Below are positions 7,401 to 7,677 of a stretch of 7,677 bases of DNA, piece after piece. Each line of letters opens with the position of its first letter. The stretch's first letter is position 1. Origin of the DNA: Armatimonadota bacterium (GTDB lineage Bacteria > Armatimonadota > Zipacnadia > Zipacnadales > JABUFB01). The DNA lies in assembly GCA_018056145.1 (NCBI GenBank), contig JAGPGE010000267.1, forward strand, positions 1 to 7,677, in the 5' to 3' direction. Position numbers and translations under genes: made by a program. The notes beneath the pieces are model-generated. The model was not told the DNA's origin. It ran no database searches and saw nothing but the letters and a program-made list of their open reading frames with translations.

Positions 7401-7677
7401 ATCGAGAACCGCGAGCACCGGGGGACCGAAGGTGCGGCGTGACTGCACCTCGCCCTCCCAGGACGCAACCGGTTCGCCCTTCTCGCTGAGGGTCGCCTGC
7501 GTCAGCGCGAAGTACGCTCCGGTGTCCACCTGCTCAAGTCCAAGGATGTAACGACCGTCGCCCGCGAACTCGTCAGTCACATCAATGTCCAGCGAAGTCT
7601 CAGCGCCGTCGGCGAGGTCCTTCAGTGCATACTCGCCCACGACCACCGCGGGCTTGCCCGGTGGCTTGAGATACACC
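4428..7677 (-). CDS. Large multidomain glycoside hydrolase-like protein (5' end outside window)
   Basis: The frame is open to the window edge, giving at least 1082 codons; the GTG at 7676 is probably internal because it falls in a beta-rich stretch. Numbering from it, I see these parts. Residues 1-100 look like a beta-sandwich fragment. Residues about 125-225 resemble CBM6/35-type modules (VEWWFDVP, VDGVDVHPF, LEPGPHWLRV). Residues about 265-400 resemble CBM11/CIA30-like galactose-binding folds (FGRLSFEFRGQG, ALWLVDAKGDE, VSVPLSFEG). Residues about 410-850 are a probable TIM barrel with acidic candidates E576 (YDNGEQDGR), E639 (GLETAQG) and E722 (GSETSQF). Residues about 850-965 look like the amidotransferase-like domain of GH42 (AIMLLGDVELTPEV, FAEAGGDLITD), and 985-1082 are a C-terminal beta-sandwich. 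Such a protein should be exported, but its signal peptide would lie outside the window. The barrel family was not recognised with certainty; GH98-like and GH42-like are possibilities. The substrate is unknown. Confidence 0.82.
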   Translation of the reverse strand, partial: VYLKPPGKPAVVVGEYALKDLADGAETSLDIDVTDEFAGDGRYILGLEQVDTGAYFALTQATLSEKGEPVASWEGEVQSRRTFGPPVLAVLDVGAGQARSLERIVLLPGDVDRVQGAPEIEDFRADQPPCIVGEGHVEWWFDVPIRSAHRVYMRYASAGLRPCDIVVDGVDVHPFHMGARNSTGRTMAQDAFWEYQGTVTLEPGPHWLRVQNYLPDMVALRLDPVAEAVPARVPWNRFKVPGGDFLSKASGWVARTDFGKPEESSASLDASGNAPELHFATRFANTNEDDLFAGDAVRFVHDGAWDLEPFGRLSFEFRGQGTGHVVALWLVDAKGDEKLLWRRRDNSAEPQQVSVPLSFEGNSVFDPGRVSSVCVLLDEANMRAGEVNDFGCAIVAPRFERRDVIAQPDGYAVALQAARTMLPDIAASVPALLAPAFRPWTQPVVPEEHPLFATTEPKPVTRGVLGDDLHFTGARDIAVRALDDFHAHYDFGDICWPHIGILPQRRNYEDDAAYAKALEDMEERLREVRRRNLILWDIWGYVPFGEAGPTPRVEPEHHEALLRVFGDRFLGYDNGEQDGRYIGAYADRGQHTNRKEGWEDFVRWDEGICNDSMNFVNATGSLNFSHYYGERGARTLGLETAQGLPSDTLMFAFLRGAGKQYGRLLTQATSIWNRYGYNMYHDRRNENPGGYGLGPNKGCSLSLHRRLFFQSYSGGDSIVGSETSQFTADRLENGAPELSPLGAQHLAIKEWVKQHPDRGVMHTPVAFMLDFYNGWNMPRHLYRGDKYKIWGKLPYEKGDYLIDGMFRMIWPGYEDCSYLRNERGFITPTPFGDIFDVLNNRCHPDIIHQYQAIMLLGDVELTPEVIANLRAFAEAGGDLITDAKHARQLPGELTGVTCGDEQSGVLSRRTDTGRVFAEQPYTYTVLALNGAQALLVNERGHALMTVNAAGQGRVIVGAADYWMTDQLVYSVPELVNMEPPYTLLKGVQSVLSEYFESFSPVTCDPGGLNFRVNCFANDPKHLLVSLTNNELFADWDGTVTVRLGEVAQARELWRDAPVGMDGNEISLRVPAGDVAVVDVRVR

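Noticed and set aside
4269..7442. A 1057-codon open frame on the + strand, antisense to the glycosidase-like gene
   Set aside because: Its translation is rich in His, Arg, Val and Pro with no recognisable domain, while the opposite strand encodes coherent domains and motifs. Long antisense open frames are expected opposite GC-rich genes.
7674..7676. GTG at 7676 as the true start of the glycosidase-like gene
   Set aside because: There is no signal peptide after it and too little upstream sequence to see a ribosome-binding site; it most likely lies inside the gene.

Overview
The window is a GC-rich (roughly 60-65% by eye) bacterial chromosomal segment, packed with genes for carbohydrate uptake and breakdown. 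The large multidomain glycosidase-like protein, the enlarged sugar-ABC permease and the coding style suggest an uncultured polysaccharide-degrading lineage such as Planctomycetota, Armatimonadota or a relative. This placement is inference from gene style only: the window has no rRNA, tRNA or other marker gene.

There are four protein genes in two convergent pairs. On the + strand (1-2469) two adjacent ABC-transporter permease genes sit 3 nt apart: the 3' end of a MalF/UgpA-type permease (1-507) and a complete MalG/UgpE-type permease (511-2469). The second is about twice the usual length, because some 360 residues are inserted into the first extracytoplasmic loop. The insert carries a degenerate tandem repeat with a period of about 74 residues, and this is the most unusual feature of the window. 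The ATPase and solute-binding protein are not visible.

A 102-nt convergent gap (2470-2571) holds a perfect 19-bp hairpin, probably a terminator serving one or both strands. On the - strand are an amidohydrolase-fold protein (2572-4173) and, upstream of it, a very large secreted-type glycoside hydrolase-like protein (4428-7677, 5' end outside the window). The amidohydrolase is a tandem duplication: the C-terminal half keeps the metal-binding residues and the N-terminal half has lost most of them. The glycosidase-like protein combines carbohydrate-binding-like beta-sandwiches, a probable TIM barrel with candidate acidic residues, a GH42-type amidotransferase-like domain and a C-terminal beta-sandwich. 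The 254-nt gap between these two genes (4174-4427) contains three short GC-rich palindromes and no credible gene.

A plausible joint role is that the large enzyme attacks a glycan, the ABC importer takes up the released saccharide, and the amidohydrolase-fold enzyme acts on a ring or carboxylate product or substituent. The shared role is inferred from proximity only. No mobile element, CRISPR array or RNA gene was seen.
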